Positions 5,915 through 7,250 of a DNA stretch of 7,250 bases are shown piece after piece (position 1 is the first letter of the stretch; the number at the start of each line of letters is the position of its first letter). The notes beneath the pieces were generated by a model. It did not search any database. It had not been told where the DNA came from and saw only the letters and a list, made by a program, of their open reading frames with translations. Source of the stretch: Chitinophagales bacterium (GTDB taxonomy: Bacteria > Bacteroidota > Bacteroidia > Chitinophagales > BACL12). The stretch covers positions 1-7,250 of the forward strand of contig JACMJP010000175.1 of NCBI GenBank assembly GCA_014380545.1, in the 5' to 3' direction. A program made the position numbers and the translations under genes.

Positions 5915-5951
5915 GAAATAAAAACCCGCTCACAAATTTGTGAACGGGTTT
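5915..5951 (-). terminator. Intrinsic terminator of the T9SS-tail protein gene
   Basis: In the minus-strand transcript, arms of twelve pairs (5951-5940 with 5933-5922) enclose the loop AAATTT and are followed by TTTTTATTT. The pair between 5944 and 5929 is U-G on this strand but an A-C mismatch on the other, and the T-rich tract lies on the minus side. Both show that it serves the gene ending at 5977, 25 bases upstream. The core CCCGTTC is the same as in the rplS terminator. Confidence 0.88.
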
Positions 5952-5976
5952 GTGTAAATTAAATATTACTGAAATA

Positions 5977-7250
5977 TTATTTTACAATTGTTATTTGACG
6001 AACTGCAACACTGCCATTATCAGAAATTACTTTTACCATATAATTTCCGTTAGCAAGGTTTGTAAGATCTACATTCAATTCCTTATTTCCTTCTGTGTTA
6101 TAGTTAACTGGTTCATTCATTAATTCACCAAGCATATTATGTACTTCAATTGTTGCAACACCAAATGCATTGCTGTTAATTGATATATTAACATTTCCAT
6201 TTGATGGCGAAGGATAAACCTGCAGTGCATTATTTAAAACAACATCCATAATTCCTACATTAATGGAAATAGTTTTACAACTCGCATTGAATCCATATAC
6301 ATTTGTTGCCGTTAAACAAACTTCATATTCATCACTTGCATCATAAATATGAACCGGAGAATTACTTGCTGAAGTTTCACCATCATCAAAAAACCAATTA
6401 TAAGTATCTGCATCTACTGAAAGGTTGGTGAATGTAACCGAACCTGTACCGTCAGTTGAAACATTAAAAGTAAAATCAGCTGTTGGATTGTAAGGATCAA
6501 AACGGCTGAAATCCCACCCCTTGTAAACGATATCATGTGATGCAATGGGATCCGCACCGTCGCCTTCAAAAGCATTACCGGGATCCTGGTCCTGCCACCA
6601 TAATGCATGAACAATATCTCCTACAGTTGTAGTAGTAGTGGAAGGAAATACATTTTCATAAAAATCTTTTGCTACATATGTGAGGTTTACTTCATCACTC
6701 CATGTTGCTCCTCCGTCAGTTGTATAAATACCGAATATATCACGGAATGACTGTGCTGTTGTGCTTGATGGATCACCTTCAAAGTCAGTATTTTCAACAG
6801 GCTGGGTAAACATTACATAAATATTTCCTGTTGTTGGATCTAGGGCAGGGGTAGGCTGTGAAGTTAATCCAATACCATAGACTGGAATATCAAAACCAAT
6901 ACCTGCAAAGCGGTCTCCATCACCATCCCAGTCCAGCATTATGTCAAGATATTGAATACTATCCGTTCCAAAGCTTTCGTTCCAGTACCACATACCGGTT
7001 ACACCACCAAAATAACTCCATAAATTATCGCCTTCAACAACATCAAGAAGATTAGTTGCTCCTGCCCAAACATGCATCATACCGGCATTATCAATTAATA
7101 TGGAAGCAGTGCCATCTGTTGTACCAATTGTATCAGCAATTTCGTCCCCGTCAACGTCAGAAATGGTGTTACCATCAAAACCTTCAATGGGAAAATCAAT
7201 AATTCTTGTTCTTGTCCAGCTTCCTGCATCACCATTTGATGTTGATTTCC
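5977..7250 (-). CDS. Secreted Asp-box/PKD protein with T9SS sorting tail, 5' end outside window
   Basis: The frame stays open to the window edge, so the true start lies beyond 7250; 423 residues are visible and the Met at 7080 is internal. The N-terminal visible part looks like a sialidase-type beta-propeller. It has an Asp-box TTDGGATW (about 6700-6726) and a related STSNGDAGSW near the edge. Acidic DVDGDEIAD and DWDGDGDRF stretches suggest calcium binding. A PKD domain follows (about 6253-6486; PTADFTF, then YNWFFDDGE) with two Cys that could form a disulphide. The last roughly 80 residues (5980-6225; LQVYPSPSNG to VRQITIVK) are a type A T9SS C-terminal domain, which directs outer-membrane export and is normally removed on surface attachment or release. 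The role is probably extracellular; no enzyme activity can be assigned, since Asp-boxes also occur in non-sialidase propellers. A terminator follows 25 bases after the stop. Confidence 0.92.
   Translation of the reverse strand, partial: KSTSNGDAGSWTRTRIIDFPIEGFDGNTISDVDGDEIADTIGTTDGTASILIDNAGMMHVWAGATNLLDVVEGDNLWSYFGGVTGMWYWNESFGTDSIQYLDIMLDWDGDGDRFAGIGFDIPVYGIGLTSQPTPALDPTTGNIYVMFTQPVENTDFEGDPSSTTAQSFRDIFGIYTTDGGATWSDEVNLTYVAKDFYENVFPSTTTTTVGDIVHALWWQDQDPGNAFEGDGADPIASHDIVYKGWDFSRFDPYNPTADFTFNVSTDGTGSVTFTNLSVDADTYNWFFDDGETSASNSPVHIYDASDEYEVCLTATNVYGFNASCKTISINVGIMDVVLNNALQVYPSPSNGNVNISINSNAFGVATIEVHNMLGELMNEPVNYNTEGNKELNVDLTNLANGNYMVKVISDNGSVAVRQITIVK

Overview
The window is AT-rich chromosomal DNA, almost certainly from a member of the Bacteroidota. 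Three things point there: a type IX secretion (T9SS) type A sorting tail on the last gene, promoters of the Bacteroidota form TTG-N20-TAnnTTTG, and an S16 protein with the long charged C-terminal extension common in that phylum. A Chitinophagales/Sphingobacteriales-like lineage is my guess from the protein sequences and is not proven.

Left part (1-2584): the 3' part of an MFS transporter gene on the + strand runs in from outside the window. It converges, with a 10-base gap, on a minus-strand gene for a 522-residue protein with one N-terminal membrane anchor and a short pentapeptide-repeat beta-helix. That protein is the least explained gene here.

Centre (2585-5160): a 249-base divergent spacer holds the probable rpsP promoter. 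It leads into the classical cluster rpsP-rimM-trmD-rplS, encoding S16, the 30S maturation factor RimM, the tRNA m1G37 methyltransferase TrmD and L19. rpsP, rimM and trmD are tightly spaced (2 and 11 bases). rplS sits behind a 55-base gap with its own near-consensus promoter. A strong intrinsic terminator closes the cluster. Together these genes link 30S assembly, tRNA modification for reading-frame maintenance and 50S assembly.

Right part (5161-7250): about 200 bases of non-coding DNA contain AATTAC-type repeats. Two minus-strand genes follow: a small acidic hypothetical protein, and the 3' part of a secreted Asp-box/PKD/T9SS-tail protein whose 5' end lies outside the window. A terminator lies between these two, so they are probably separate transcription units.

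I see no CRISPR array, insertion sequence, tRNA, rRNA or recognisable defence system. Apart from the pentapeptide-repeat membrane protein, this is a fairly ordinary housekeeping region. The points worth checking are small-scale: an obligatory TTG start for rimM, the internal rplS promoter, a tandem duplication in the S16 tail, matched terminators and an intergenic inverted repeat.
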